Positions 25,918 to 35,511 of a stretch of DNA of 64,000 bases are shown here, one piece after another. Every line of letters begins with the position of its first letter. Within the stretch, counting starts at the first letter, position 1. Source of the DNA: Streptacidiphilus pinicola (lineage in GTDB: Bacteria; Actinomycetota; Actinomycetes; Streptomycetales; Streptomycetaceae). The DNA is taken from positions 1 to 64,000 of the forward strand of contig NZ_QKYN01000040.1 of the NCBI RefSeq assembly GCF_003258295.1. The letters run 5' to 3'. The notes beneath the pieces were generated by a model. That model made no database searches. It was not told the DNA's origin and saw nothing but the letters and a program-made list of their open reading frames with translations. Position numbers and translations under genes: made by a program.

Positions 25918-27438
25918 ATGTCCGACTCAAGTGCACGTCCCCACTCGAGTTCCGGCTCATCCGTCGCGGCGGCCGACGCCGCGCCCCGGGAACCGCGCCT
26001 GCGCAGGACGCTGAACGTCTGGCAGGCGGTCGGCCTGTCCATGGCGTTGATGGCGCCCAGCATGGCGGTCAACATCAATCCGCAGGCCGCCGCGCCCAGT
26101 GTCGGGCGCGCGGTGCCGCTCACCTTCCTGATCGCCGCCGTCGGCGTCCTGCTGGTGGCCTACGTCTTCGTCCGGCTGTGCCAGTACTTCCACCACTCCG
26201 GCTCCGTCTACGCCTTCGTCGGCGCCACGCTGGGCCCGCGCTTCGGCGTCGTCGCCGGATGGGGGCTGGTCGGCACCTACCTCTGCTACGGCGTCACCAC
26301 CTCCTCCGTGGTCGGCATCTTCGGCACCTCCTTCCTCCAGCGCACCGGCGTGTGGCCGCATCCGCCCGTGGACGCCCCGTTCCTCCTCACCGGCTGCGTC
26401 CTCGTCCTGGCCTGGTGGTTGACGGTCGCCTCGGTGCGCCGCGGCACCAACGTGCTGCTGACCGTCGAGGGCGCGACCGTGGCGCTGATCCTCGCCATCA
26501 GCGCCGTCGTGCTGGTCCGGCTGGTGGCCGGGGACGCGCCGGCCGGGCATCGGTTCACCCTGTCCGTCTTCACCGTGCCGCCGGGCACGGCACCGTCCGC
26601 GCTCTTCCTGGGCGTGGTCTTCGGGTTCCTCTCCTTCGCCGGCTTCGAGGCCGCCGCCACCCTCGGTGAGGAGGCGAACGAACCCCGCCGCGACATCCCC
26701 CGCGCCATCCTCGGCACCACGCTCTTCGGCGGGGTGTTCTTCGTCGTCGTGACCGGCATCGAGATGATGGGCTTCGGCGCCAACACCGCCGGGGTGACCG
26801 CCTTCGGCAGCTCCGCCTCGCTGATCGGCGACCTCGGCGGGGCGTACCTGAGCCCGTGGGTGGGCGACGCGGTCACCCTGGGCGCGACGGTCAGCGCCTT
26901 CGGCTGCTGCCTGGCCTGCACCGTCGGCTCGGCCCGGCTGCTGTTCGCGCTGGGCCGCGACAGTTTCGGCGACCGCGGCCTGGCCCGGGTCTCCCGCGCC
27001 GGCACGCCCGCCCGGGCGGCGACGGCGGCGTCCCTGGCGATGGCCCTGGCCCTGGGGATCTGCGTGGTGGCGTTCTCGGCGGTACCGGAGGACACCTTCG
27101 TCTGGGGCGGCACCGTCGGCACGCTGATCCTGCTGGTCGCCTACGTGCTGACCACGCTGGGCGCGATCCGGCTGCTCTTCGTCCAACGGCGCATGTCCGT
27201 GCCCATGTGGCAGGTCGTCATCCCGCTCGCGGCGCTGGCCCTGCTCGGCTACACCGTCTACCGCAACGTCGTCCCCTACCCGGCGTCGGGCCCGGGTCAC
27301 TGGTTCCCGATCGTCGCGGGCGGCTGGCTGGCGGCCGCCGCGGTCGCGGTCTGCGCCGCCCCGGCCACGGCCCGCCGCGTGGGCCGCCACCTGACGGACG
27401 CCGAAGGCCTGCGCGGCGACCCGGATCGATCCGGTTGA
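25918..27438 (+). CDS. APC-family amino acid/polyamine permease
   Basis: A 506-residue integral membrane protein with about 12 hydrophobic segments. The first helix NVWQAVGLSMALMAPSMAVN and the FLSFAGFEAAATLGEEA segment, followed by NEPRRDIPRAI, are the standard APC-superfamily landmarks. The N-terminal 30 residues are Ser/Ala-rich and cytoplasmic. Substrate is not evident. The gene begins 42 bases after the aldo/keto reductase without overlap and has a poor ribosome site, so it may be separately expressed. Confidence 0.85.
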   Translation: MSDSSARPHSSSGSSVAAADAAPREPRLRRTLNVWQAVGLSMALMAPSMAVNINPQAAAPSVGRAVPLTFLIAAVGVLLVAYVFVRLCQYFHHSGSVYAFVGATLGPRFGVVAGWGLVGTYLCYGVTTSSVVGIFGTSFLQRTGVWPHPPVDAPFLLTGCVLVLAWWLTVASVRRGTNVLLTVEGATVALILAISAVVLVRLVAGDAPAGHRFTLSVFTVPPGTAPSALFLGVVFGFLSFAGFEAAATLGEEANEPRRDIPRAILGTTLFGGVFFVVVTGIEMMGFGANTAGVTAFGSSASLIGDLGGAYLSPWVGDAVTLGATVSAFGCCLACTVGSARLLFALGRDSFGDRGLARVSRAGTPARAATAASLAMALALGICVVAFSAVPEDTFVWGGTVGTLILLVAYVLTTLGAIRLLFVQRRMSVPMWQVVIPLAALALLGYTVYRNVVPYPASGPGHWFPIVAGGWLAAAAVAVCAAPATARRVGRHLTDAEGLRGDPDRSG

Positions 27439-27581
27439 CGGGGATCTGGGGGCCCGAGCCCCCGGCGAGCGGCAAGCGCGCACGATCGCGCGCGGTTCCC
27501 GCCCGACCGGGTGGTTGAGCGCAGGGCAGCCGGGTAGGCGCCCGATGCGGGCTCCCGACCTTGCGGCTCGGAACGCCCGCC

Positions 27582-27615
27582 CCGCGGGACCCGGCCCCCC
27601 GTCCGGGTCCCGCGG
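27582..27615. terminator. Bidirectional terminator between permease and secreted protein genes
   Basis: A perfect 13-base-pair stem (CCGCGGGACCCGG with its complement at 27603-27615) closes an 8-base C-rich loop. It lies between the convergent permease and Ig-domain genes, 22 bases from the latter's stop, and can serve both. Confidence 0.75.
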
Positions 27616-27636
27616 CCTGCGACGGGCCGTCGCGAC

Positions 27637-29097
27637 TCAGCTGATGCTGACCGCGGTGTCGTCGATGACGAACGAGGTCTGCTTCTGGCTGTCCTCGGTG
27701 CCGGTGAACTTCAGCGTCACGGCCTGGCCCGCGTAGCCGGACAGGTCGAAGGTGTGCTGGCTGTAGCCGGTGTTGGCATCAAGGTTGGAGAACGTGCCCA
27801 GCGTGCCGAGCACCGTGCCGGCGGAGTTCAGCACCTGGACGTCGAGGGTGTCGTACGGGGTCGTCGTGGTGGTCTCGGCCGTGTCGGTGTGGAGCCAGAA
27901 GCTGAACTCGTAGCTCGCACAGCCGCTCGGGAGGGTGATGCTCTGGGCGAGAGTGTCGGTGTGCGTGGTGCCGTAGCCGTCGAGCCAGGCGTCCCACGAG
28001 CCGCTGCGGGGCGGCTCCGAGCTGCTGTTGTTGATGACTCCGGTCGAACCCGTCCAGGGGCTCAGCGCCCCGCCCTCGAAGCCCGGGTTGCCGAGGAGCT
28101 GCTGCGCGCTGCAGCCTCCCCCGGTGCCGCTCGGGTTCACCGTCCAGGTGAACGTGGTCGAGCCGCTCGCGCCCGTCGCGTCCGTCGCCGTGACGGTGAC
28201 CGAGGAGGTGCCGGCCGTGGTCGGCGTACCGGAGATCGTGCCGCTGGAAGAGTCGATCGTCAGGCCGGCGGGCAGCCCGGTGGCGGTGTAGCCGAGGGTC
28301 TGTCCACTGGCCGAGTCCGAGGCCTGGACGGGCAGGCTGACGGCGGTGCCGACGGTGCCGGTCTGACTGCCGGGGCTCGTCACCGTGACGGTGTCGCCGC
28401 CACCGGTGGAACCGCCGAAGTTGATGTCCAGGATGGCGTGCAGCTCGATCCCGTTCGGGGCTACGCCGGTCTGGCCGTGCAGGAAGTCGAAGAAGCCGAC
28501 GCCGGTGACGGTGACCGGGACGTTCACGGTCCGGAAGCTGCCGGTGGGGCTGTACTTGGCGTCGAACTCGTTGCGGGCGTTCGCGATGCCGGAGGCGAGC
28601 GGACTGCCGGTGCCCACGCAGGCGGGGTCGGGGATCTCCCCGATCATGGTGTGGCCTGCCCCGTCGTCCAGGACGAGGTGGTAGTCCGAGTCGGCTTCGA
28701 GCTTGAACTCGTCGAGGGTCGCGGTGACCTTGAAGACGGTCGTCTCGGTGGGCTGGACGCGGTTATTGGCCGGCAGCGTGCTCGGCGCGGTGCGCGAGGT
28801 CAGCGCGGAGATGCTGGTCGGGGTGGACGAGGAGAGGTTGATCAGACCGGCATCGGCGTCCGTGCCGGTCTTCACCGCCCAGCGTTCCACGCCGCAGCTC
28901 CCCGTGGTGGCGGCGTGGACCGCGGTGACCTCCTCGCGTTCCTCCTCGTCCGGGCTCGCACTGTGACGCGGGCCGGCGCTGACGGCGCCGGCGGAGAGGA
29001 AGGCCGCGAGCGCGACGGCGGCGGCAGCGATCAGAGCGGCGAGAACGGTGGTTCGGCGTCTGGGCTTCTTCAGGCGGGGCATCTTGACCGGTATCAC
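27637..29097 (-). CDS. Secreted protein with putative Ig domain, function unknown
   Basis: A 486-residue exported protein. GTG at 29097 is chosen because GGGAGG lies 6 bases upstream; the next ATG five codons in lacks such a site. The signal peptide has a KKPRRR basic start and a long Ala/Val/Leu core ending near VSAGP. The first mature domain ([40 protein letters not shown]) is a conserved module of unknown function. Then come a He_PIG-type Ig repeat ([20 protein letters not shown]) and a C-terminal jelly-roll-like domain starting [10 protein letters not shown]. The domains suggest an extracellular binding protein; no catalytic residues are apparent. Confidence 0.75.
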   Translation of the reverse strand: MIPVKMPRLKKPRRRTTVLAALIAAAAVALAAFLSAGAVSAGPRHSASPDEEEREEVTAVHAATTGSCGVERWAVKTGTDADAGLINLSSSTPTSISALTSRTAPSTLPANNRVQPTETTVFKVTATLDEFKLEADSDYHLVLDDGAGHTMIGEIPDPACVGTGSPLASGIANARNEFDAKYSPTGSFRTVNVPVTVTGVGFFDFLHGQTGVAPNGIELHAILDINFGGSTGGGDTVTVTSPGSQTGTVGTAVSLPVQASDSASGQTLGYTATGLPAGLTIDSSSGTISGTPTTAGTSSVTVTATDATGASGSTTFTWTVNPSGTGGGCSAQQLLGNPGFEGGALSPWTGSTGVINNSSSEPPRSGSWDAWLDGYGTTHTDTLAQSITLPSGCASYEFSFWLHTDTAETTTTTPYDTLDVQVLNSAGTVLGTLGTFSNLDANTGYSQHTFDLSGYAGQAVTLKFTGTEDSQKQTSFVIDDTAVSIS

Positions 29098-29679
29098 GGG
29101 CTGCCTCCCGGCGGATCGCGGCGGGACGAGGACGCGGTGCGGGTACGCCAAGGAGTGTGACGCCGCATCGGTTGACGCGCATAGACCTCACAGGTGAAGG
29201 ATTGGTGATGCACAGACAGGTGGCCCGACCCGAGCCCAACGCCCAAGCGAACTGCCGTATCGCCGCGCAGTTCCTGACGTAGCAGAACCCCTCGGGTAGG
29301 AGTGGTGAGTTCCAGGCTGGGACGGCGCGAAGATCGCGTCAAAAGATCCTGGTCCGGCGTAAGGCCGGCGTAAGGAAGGTGCTTCGCGCCCGGCGGACGG
29401 GTGTTGGATCAAGGTCAACGGCGGGACGCGTCAGAAAAGCGCAGTACGCCCCGCCGAGCACCTTTGTGGGTCGGACCGCCCGCCGACGGCCACACCGGCC
29501 CGCAGAGGTGCACCCGGGCACGGGACGGCGGCGGCCCGCACAGCCTCCTGCCGCCCCGTGTCCGGGTGCCGACACAGATCCGCGCACGGGCGGACGAGTG
29601 CCGGGCTCTGCTGACGTAGCGGGCCACCCGACTCACCCCGAGCGCGGGCGGCCATGACGTGCGGTCAGCGCGACGGCGG
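29098..29679. other. Non-coding interval with no recognised gene
   Basis: This 582-base stretch precedes the secreted Ig protein and follows the acyl-CoA dehydrogenase gene, both on the minus strand. Short open frames occur on both strands but none has a ribosome site, codon bias or recognisable motif. An 11-base direct repeat containing GGCGTAAGG occurs near 29356-29377. The promoter of the secreted protein must lie here, but I cannot place it with confidence. Confidence 0.5.
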
Positions 29680-30753
29680 CTACCGCGGGGCGGGCAGATC
29701 GACCAGCTCGGCGAGGCGGGCGCGGTGGGCGCCGGCCGTGCCGAGGGCGATCTGGTCGGCCTTGGCCCGCTTGAGGTAGAGGTGGGCCGGGTGCTCCCAG
29801 GTCATGCCGATGCCGGCATGCAGCTGGACGGCCTCCTCGGCCGCGAGCACGGCGAGGTCGCTGACGTAGGCCTGGGCCACGTTGCTCGCGACGGCAGCGT
29901 CCGCGTCGCCGGCGGCCAGGGTCGCCGCAGCGTATCGGGCGGCGGCCGTGGCCGACTCGACGCCGATGGCGAGGTCCGCGAGGCGGTGCTTGATCGCCTG
30001 GAAGCCACCGACGGCGCGCCCGAACTGCTTGCGCTCCTTGAGGTAGGCGACGGTGGTCTCCAGGCACCACTGGGCGACGCCGACCTGCTCGGAGGCCAGC
30101 AGCGCCGCGCCCGCCGAGAGGGCGTCGCGGACGGCCATCTCCGCGTCGGCGACGACCAACTCCCCCGCAGCGCCTGCCAGTCGAACATCGGCCAGCTGGC
30201 GGGTCATGTCGAGCGACACCACCGGGGTGATCTCGGCGTCTGCTGCCGAGACGGCGTGGACGGCGCCGTCAGCGACCACCAACAGCACGTCGGCTTCGAT
30301 CGCGCCGGCGACGCTGGTGACCGTTCCGGTGAGTCGGCCGTCGGCCGCCTGGATGACCGGCAGCGGGGTGTGCGGGGCCGTGGACAGCGGGACGAGGAGC
30401 GCCGCCGTCTTCTCACCGGAGGCCAGCTCGCCGAGCAGCGGGCCTTCGCTCTCGCACAGCACCAGGGTGGCGATGACGGCACTGGTCAGGAACGGCACCG
30501 GGGCCGCCGCGCGGCCCAACTCCTCCAGCACGACTGCGGCTTCGGCCGCCGTCGCGCCCGCGCCGCCGCGCTCCTCGGGCACGAGCAGCCCGGCCAGGCC
30601 GAGCTCACCGGCGAGCGCCTTCCAGAGCACGTCGACCACGGAGCGGTCGCCGTCGTAGAGGGCGGTCACGGCCGTCGCGTCGCAGCGGCCGGCGAGCAGC
30701 TTGCGGACCGTGGCCCGCAGGTCGTCCTCGACCTCGGTGTAGAGGAGGTTCAC
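29680..30753 (-). CDS. Acyl-CoA dehydrogenase, small partner subunit
   Basis: A 357-residue acyl-CoA dehydrogenase. The N-terminal helices (VEDDLRATVRKLLAGRCD), middle beta domain (LDMTRQLADVRL) and C-terminal FAD-contacting helices (ERKQFGRAVGGFQAIKHRLAD; QLHAGIGMTWEHPAHLYLKR) are all present. GTG at 30753 overlaps the stop of the upstream dehydrogenase by four bases. Such paired genes form alpha2beta2 enzymes in actinobacterial sterol and side-chain catabolism (FadE26-27, FadE28-29 types), where only one subunit carries the catalytic base. Substrate here is unknown. Confidence 0.88.
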   Translation of the reverse strand: MNLLYTEVEDDLRATVRKLLAGRCDATAVTALYDGDRSVVDVLWKALAGELGLAGLLVPEERGGAGATAAEAAVVLEELGRAAAPVPFLTSAVIATLVLCESEGPLLGELASGEKTAALLVPLSTAPHTPLPVIQAADGRLTGTVTSVAGAIEADVLLVVADGAVHAVSAADAEITPVVSLDMTRQLADVRLAGAAGELVVADAEMAVRDALSAGAALLASEQVGVAQWCLETTVAYLKERKQFGRAVGGFQAIKHRLADLAIGVESATAAARYAAATLAAGDADAAVASNVAQAYVSDLAVLAAEEAVQLHAGIGMTWEHPAHLYLKRAKADQIALGTAGAHRARLAELVDLPAPR

Positions 30754-31937
30754 TTGGCCAGGTCCTTCCAGGGCACGTCCTTGTCGACGCGGGGCTCCGA
30801 CGGGAGGCCGAGCACGCGCTCGGCCATGATGTTGCGCAGGATCTCCGAGGTACCGCCCTCGATCGAGTTCCCCTTCGCGCGCAGGTAGCGGTAGCCCGCG
30901 TCGCGGCCGGTGAAGTCGACGTGGTCGGGCCGGACCAGGGTCCAGTCCGAGTAGCGCAGCCCGTCCTCGCCGAGCATTTCCAGCTCCAGGCCGGACAGCT
31001 GCTGGGCGATCCGGGCGAAGGTGACCTTCAACGCCGCTCCCTCGGCCCCAGGTTGACCCTGGGCCAGCTTCTGCCGGACCCGCTGGCCGGTGAGCCGGGA
31101 GACCTCGGCCTCGACCCACAGCCGCAGCAGCCGGTCGTGCAGCTCGGGGGTGCGCAGCTCGGGGCGGTCGCGCCAGGTCTGGGCGACGACGCCGATCATG
31201 CCGTTCTCACGCACCGCGGAGCCGCCGATGGCCACGCGCTCGTTGCTGAGCGTCGCGTTGGCGACGGCCCAGCCCTGGCCGACCTCGCCCAGGCGCATGC
31301 TGTCGGGGATCCGCACGTCGGTGAGGAAGACCTCGTTGAACTCGGCCTCGCCGGTGATCTGCCGCAGCGGGCGGACCTCGACGCCGGGGTCGGTCATGTC
31401 GGCGAGGAAGTAGGTGATGCCCTGGTGCTTGGGCAGGTCCGGATTCGTGCGGGCGACAAGGATCGCGAACCGGGCGTTGTGGGCGCCGGAGGTCCACACC
31501 TTCTGGCCGTTGACGATCCAGTCCCCGTCGCCGTCCTCACGCACCGCGCGGGTGCCGAGAGCGGCGAGGTCCGAGCCCGCGCCGGGCTCGCTGAACAGCT
31601 GGCACCAGACCTCCTCGCCCGTCCACAGCGGGCGCAGCAACCGCTGCTTCTGCTCCTCGGTACCGAACCGGAGGATGGTCGGGGCGGCCATGCCCAGGCC
31701 GATGCCGTTCGTCTTCCTGCCGTTGTCCGGCGCACCTACGGCCTCGAAGAGCGCGTCGACAGCGGGCTGCCAAGCCTGCGGCAGGCCGAGACCGCCATGG
31801 CCCTCCGGGAAGTGCACCCACGCCAGCCCCGCGTCATACCGCGCCCGAAGGAACTCCAGCCGCTCGGTCGTCGCGGGGTCGTGCGCGGCGAGGAACTCCT
31901 CAACCTGCCGCCGCAGCCCCTGTTCGTCGATGGTCAT
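30750..31937 (-). CDS. Acyl-CoA dehydrogenase, large partner subunit
   Basis: A 395-residue acyl-CoA dehydrogenase. The FAD/substrate motif WCQLFSEPGAGSDLAALGTR is in the middle domain, and the C terminus carries GNSIEGGTSEILRNIMAERV, the classical adenine-binding loop of the family. ATG at 31937 follows GCAGG. It is first in a two-gene operon with the smaller partner (GTGA overlap). A 16-base palindrome 23 bases upstream probably binds a TetR-type repressor. The pair carries out the first beta-oxidation step on an unknown, possibly bulky, acyl-CoA. Confidence 0.9.
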   Translation of the reverse strand: MTIDEQGLRRQVEEFLAAHDPATTERLEFLRARYDAGLAWVHFPEGHGGLGLPQAWQPAVDALFEAVGAPDNGRKTNGIGLGMAAPTILRFGTEEQKQRLLRPLWTGEEVWCQLFSEPGAGSDLAALGTRAVREDGDGDWIVNGQKVWTSGAHNARFAILVARTNPDLPKHQGITYFLADMTDPGVEVRPLRQITGEAEFNEVFLTDVRIPDSMRLGEVGQGWAVANATLSNERVAIGGSAVRENGMIGVVAQTWRDRPELRTPELHDRLLRLWVEAEVSRLTGQRVRQKLAQGQPGAEGAALKVTFARIAQQLSGLELEMLGEDGLRYSDWTLVRPDHVDFTGRDAGYRYLRAKGNSIEGGTSEILRNIMAERVLGLPSEPRVDKDVPWKDLAK

Positions 31938-31959
31938 CCTGCCTGCCGCCTTCCCATGA

Positions 31960-31975
31960 CTAAGCGCTTGCTTAG
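31960..31975. promoter_or_regulatory. TetR-type operator CTAAGC-N4-GCTTAG
   Basis: Perfect 6-base arms CTAAGC and GCTTAG flank GCTT, 23 bases before the start of the acyl-CoA dehydrogenase operon. Sites of this AAGC/GCTT shape are common in front of actinobacterial fatty-acid and sterol catabolic genes controlled by TetR-family repressors. The cognate regulator is not in the window unless it is the distant TetR gene at 57906. Confidence 0.6.
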
Positions 31976-32002
31976 AGACTCTGCTGGGTCCGCCCCTCCA
32001 CG

Positions 32003-32167
32003 TCAAGAGACACCCCCCGGACGGCGGAGCTCCGCGCTCCGCTTCCAGGCTTCCCGTGCACCCCGGTGCACCGCTTCGATCACCTCGGCGTAGGCACGCT
32101 CGACGACCGGCCGTTTGATCTTCAGGCTGGGAGTGAGCTCGCCGTGCTCGATGTCGAGTTCGCGGTC
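32003..32167 (-). pseudogene. C-terminal remnant of a long-chain acyl-CoA ligase (FadD-type)
   Basis: The last 50 or so codons of an open frame read HGELTPSLKIKRPVVERAYA and then AEVIEAVHRG, the typical C terminus of long-chain fatty-acid-CoA ligases. Nothing upstream in any frame encodes the AMP-binding core; the sequence before it is low-complexity and frame-scrambled. This is therefore the tail of a deleted gene. It lies next to the acyl-CoA dehydrogenase pair, with which a ligase would make functional sense. Confidence 0.65.
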
Positions 32168-32261
32168 TCTCGCGGGCGCACCGGAGCCGCGGGGCACGAG
32201 GCCGGGGTGGGCCGCACGTTGCAGCGCGTCATTCACCCGCCTGCAAGGCGCGGCACCGCAT

Positions 32262-32561
32262 TCACGCTCCGCCGCCGCGCTCAGCTTCGGGGTACGGCCG
32301 CCACTCGCGCGTGTCGATGCCGACCGTTCCGGCTGGAAGATCCGCGACGATGGTCTGTCCGAAGACACCATCGCTCTTGTGCGCGTACATGCCCTCCGCG
32401 AGGAGGAAGACCTGCCAGGTGGCGTCACGCGGGTCCACGATCACGTACACCGGGATGCCGTGCCGCGCGTAGAGGTCGCGCTTGGTGTGCCCCTCCCACG
32501 CACGGTCCATGTCTGTCTGCTCGCTCACAAGAGCCACCGTAGTCGGGCAGGGCGCCCGCAC
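32262..32561 (-). pseudogene. Truncated Uma2/DUF820-family protein
   Basis: A 99-codon frame. KRDLYARHGIPVYVIVDPRD and DGVFGQTIVADLPAG match the C-terminal half of Uma2-family (DUF820, restriction-endonuclease-like) proteins, usually about 190 residues. The N-terminal part with the catalytic strand is missing: after VALVSEQTDMDRAWEGHTK the frame runs into unrelated sequence. Probably a decayed copy; Uma2 genes are abundant and frequently degraded in streptomycetes. It is placed next to the ligase remnant, marking this as a deletion-prone spot. Confidence 0.6.
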
Positions 32562-32666
32562 TGCTCCTGGACCGCCGGAGGAGCAATGACCAGGGGCGCG
32601 CTGCCCTGACCCTTCACTGAGCCAAGGCCCCGCCGTCCCTCGCGAACGCGCGCGGCGTCGCCGGCA

Positions 32667-32888
32667 TCAGAGCTTTGTCATGGCGGTGAACGGCGTGGCG
32701 ATGCGCCGGTGGGTCGTGCCGAAGTCCACGATCACCGAGGCGTCGTCCTCCACCGCCACCACGCGGCCCAGACCGTGCTTGTCGTGCGACACCCGGTCAC
32801 CGACAACGTACTGTTCGGGGGCTGGTGCGGCCCGGCGGATGAACGGGCTGGCGGGCAGAGTGCGTCGGGGTCCCTCAGATCTTGTCAT
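32667..32888 (-). CDS. Small Tudor-like domain protein (UvrD C-terminal type)
   Basis: A 73-residue protein. The C-terminal half, YVVGDRVSHDKHGLGRVVAV followed by VIVDFG, is the SH3/Tudor-like fold seen at the C terminus of UvrD/PcrA helicases and in CarD-type RNA polymerase-binding proteins. ATG at 32888 begins MTRSEGPRR; longer upstream starts only add Arg-rich shadow sequence. The ribosome site is weak. It may bind RNA polymerase or nucleic acid, but only the fold is supported. Confidence 0.6.
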   Translation of the reverse strand: MTRSEGPRRTLPASPFIRRAAPAPEQYVVGDRVSHDKHGLGRVVAVEDDASVIVDFGTTHRRIATPFTAMTKL

Positions 32889-33032
32889 TACCGCAAGTAT
32901 GCGGCCACGGAGCCCGTGCACCACAAGCCCCATCCGCGACCTGGCGATCCGCGCGCGCTCGAGCACGCGCGGCCCAGCGGGAGGAGCCGCGGCCTGTTAC
33001 GCTTTCTCCAGTTGCAGTAGTGGTTCCCATGA

Positions 33033-33371
<339 letters not shown>

Positions 33372-33399
33372 TTCTTCTGCCGTGGCACCCGCCTAGCAG

Positions 33400-33442
33400 C
33401 GAGGGGCCCGCACCGCGTCCAGTACCCGGTGCGGGCCCCTCG
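33400..33442 (+). terminator. Terminator after the cold-shock gene
   Basis: A 15-base-pair perfect stem beginning CGAGGGGCCCGCACC closes a 13-base loop, 29 bases after the cold-shock stop. It lacks a U-run, unlike the hairpin in the leader. Confidence 0.75.
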
Positions 33443-33503
33443 GCGTTGCGCAGGCCCGGCCACAGCCGCCCCCGACCACAGCCGAACCGAACAGAGGCCG
33501 GAC

Positions 33504-34406
33504 GTGCACCTCGAAGACGTCCTCGAATCCGCCGCCGAACTGCTGCCGAGCGGTCGCGCCGAGACCGCCCGCGCCCTCGTCGCCAAGGGCGACCACGCCG
33601 CCGCGCTGGGAGCCCTCGCCGAGGCCGCGGACCAGCACCCCGCACCGCCGCGCTTCTGGGAGTTCCTCACCGACGCCGCCGAACAGCTCCCCGGCGCACC
33701 CGGTGCCGCGTGGTACCGCTGGCGCACCACCGAGGCGCTTCGCGGACAGTTGCGCATCGACCTCACCCTCGCCACGGACCGCGACATCGCGCCGATCCCG
33801 CCGGGACGCAGCCTGGAACCCCTGTGGGACCTGGGCGAGCACGCCGTCAGCAGCTACCGCGCCGTGCTCGTGGCGGCACTGTGGCTGGAGGGCGACGAAC
33901 CCCTTCGCAGCGGCGGCCGGGCCGTCGGACGACTGCTCCCCCTGGACGACGCGCACTGGCACAACCTGATGCCGGGCGATGTGATCACCATGCGCGACGG
34001 GGAACGAGTCGTCGGCAGCGCCACCATCCTCGATGTGGCCTGGCCCGATCCCCCCGCCGAGCAGGCGCCCGACGCATTGCCGGCCGGATTCGGCGACCTG
34101 CCCCTCCCCCCGCCGCCGGTCCATCGCGTCCGCGCCAGGACCCACGCCGAACACACGACCTGGCCCAACCCCGACTGCCCCGTCCGGGTGTCCGCCCTGA
34201 TCCCGAACCTGCGTCACCGCTACGTCCGCGTCATGCGCGCGAACGGCTCCGTCAGCCAGCCCTACCCGTGCGCGACACACGCCGAGTTCGTCCGCCACGT
34301 GTCCCACGAGCGCCCGGACATCGACCCCCGGGACCCGGACGAGATCCACTGGGACGACAATCCCGACATCTGGCCCGCCCAACACGCTCCCCGTGGTGGC
34401 AACTGA
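33504..34406 (+). CDS. Hypothetical protein
   Basis: A 300-residue soluble protein not assigned to a family. GTG at 33504 follows GAGG at 6 bases. It has an alpha-helical N-terminal segment (LVAKGDHAAALGALAEAADQ) resembling a TPR-like repeat, a central domain with WYRWRTTEALRGQLRIDL, and a C-terminal part rich in Pro, His and Trp (HVSHERPDIDPRDPDEIHW). No signal peptide or membrane segment is seen. It is convergent with agmatinase. Confidence 0.6.
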   Translation: MHLEDVLESAAELLPSGRAETARALVAKGDHAAALGALAEAADQHPAPPRFWEFLTDAAEQLPGAPGAAWYRWRTTEALRGQLRIDLTLATDRDIAPIPPGRSLEPLWDLGEHAVSSYRAVLVAALWLEGDEPLRSGGRAVGRLLPLDDAHWHNLMPGDVITMRDGERVVGSATILDVAWPDPPAEQAPDALPAGFGDLPLPPPPVHRVRARTHAEHTTWPNPDCPVRVSALIPNLRHRYVRVMRANGSVSQPYPCATHAEFVRHVSHERPDIDPRDPDEIHWDDNPDIWPAQHAPRGGN

Positions 34407-34448
34407 CGACGTCACAAGGGCCGCCCGCACGGTCGGGCGCGGTCACGG

Positions 34449-35396
34449 TCACGGCCGGCCGCCCAGGGCGAGCAGGCTGACCAGGTCGTAGGCGACGTGC
34501 GAGGCGGCCATCGAGGTGATCTCGGCGTGGTCGTACGCGGGGGCGACCTCCACCACGTCCGCGCCGACCAGGCGGCAGCCGGCCAGACCACGCAGGATCT
34601 CCAGCAGCTCGCGGGAGGTCATGCCACCCGCCTCGGGAGTGCCGGTGCCGGGGGCGTGGGCGGGATCGAGCACGTCGATGTCGATGGAGACGTACAGCGG
34701 ACGGTCACCGACGCGCTCGCGCAGCTGCTGGACGATCTCGTCGACGCCGCGCCGCATCACGTCGGCGGAGGTGACGATGCCGAAGCCAAGCTTCTGGTCC
34801 TCGTCCAGGTCCCCCTTGCCGTACAGCGGACCCCGGGTGCCCACATGGGAGAGCGCGGAGGTGTCGAGGATGCCCTCCTCCACGGCCCGGCGGAAGGGGG
34901 TGCCGTGGGTGTACTCGGCACCGAAGTAGGTGTCCCACGTGTCCAGGTGCGCGTCGAAATGCAGCAGCGCGACCGGACCGTGGCGGCGGGCCACGCTCCG
35001 CAGCAGCGGCAGGGCGATGGTGTGGTCGCCGCCGATGGTGACCAGCCGGGCGCCCGTGTCCAGCAGTTCGCCGGCCGCTTGCTCGATCGTCTCGATCGCC
35101 TCGTTGATGTGGAACGGGTTGACCGCGATGTCCCCGGCGTCGACGACCTGCTGGGCGGCGAAAGGCGACACGTCCAGGCCCGGGTGGTAGGGCCGCAGCA
35201 GCCTGCTGGCCTCCCGGACGGCGGCGGGCGCGAAGCGGGCCCCCGGCCGGTAGGAGACGCCGGTGTCGAAGGGCACGCCCACCACCGCGACATCGGCCCG
35301 CTCCACCTGGTCCAGGCGAGGCAGCCGCGCGAAGGTGGCGGGACCGGCGAAGCGCGGGATCCGCGAGGAGTCGACGGGACCGATGGGGTCGGGCAT
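34449..35396 (-). CDS. speB: Agmatinase / guanidino-acid ureohydrolase
   Basis: A 315-residue ureohydrolase with all manganese ligands: His125 ([10 protein letters not shown]), Asp148, His150 and Asp152 ([12 protein letters not shown]) and Asp239/Asp241 ([19 protein letters not shown]). It hydrolyses agmatine or a related guanidino compound such as guanidinobutyrate to urea and an amine; the family cannot be split by eye. ATG at 35396 has GGAGAA upstream. It is divergent from a PucR-type regulator across 115 bases, suggesting local control. Confidence 0.9.
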   Translation of the reverse strand: MPDPIGPVDSSRIPRFAGPATFARLPRLDQVERADVAVVGVPFDTGVSYRPGARFAPAAVREASRLLRPYHPGLDVSPFAAQQVVDAGDIAVNPFHINEAIETIEQAAGELLDTGARLVTIGGDHTIALPLLRSVARRHGPVALLHFDAHLDTWDTYFGAEYTHGTPFRRAVEEGILDTSALSHVGTRGPLYGKGDLDEDQKLGFGIVTSADVMRRGVDEIVQQLRERVGDRPLYVSIDIDVLDPAHAPGTGTPEAGGMTSRELLEILRGLAGCRLVGADVVEVAPAYDHAEITSMAASHVAYDLVSLLALGGRP

Positions 35397-35473
35397 GGGA
35401 CGTTCTCCGTTCCTGCTGACACGGCGCTGTGGGGCGCGCTGTGCGGACCAGTGTGCGGGGACCGGATCGGCTG

Positions 35474-35483
35474 GACAATTGTC
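35474..35483. promoter_or_regulatory. Palindrome GACAATTGTC between speB and the PucR gene
   Basis: A perfect 10-base palindrome, AT-rich at its centre in a GC-rich context, sits in the 115-base divergent promoter region, 28 bases before the PucR GTG. It is a candidate operator for autoregulation and for control of speB. Confidence 0.5.
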
Positions 35484-35511
35484 GCTGCCATGAAGCACTA
35501 GCCTGTTTCTT

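Noticed and set aside
29339-29657. Several short open frames of 70-90 codons on both strands
   Set aside because: They overlap one another, lack ribosome sites and have Arg/Pro-rich shadow composition. Treated as a non-coding interval.
35479-35504. Possible -35/-10 pair (TTGTCG and TAGCCT) for the PucR gene
   Set aside because: Spacing is 14 bases, too short for a housekeeping promoter. The missing Shine-Dalgarno does hint at a leaderless start, but the promoter cannot be placed.
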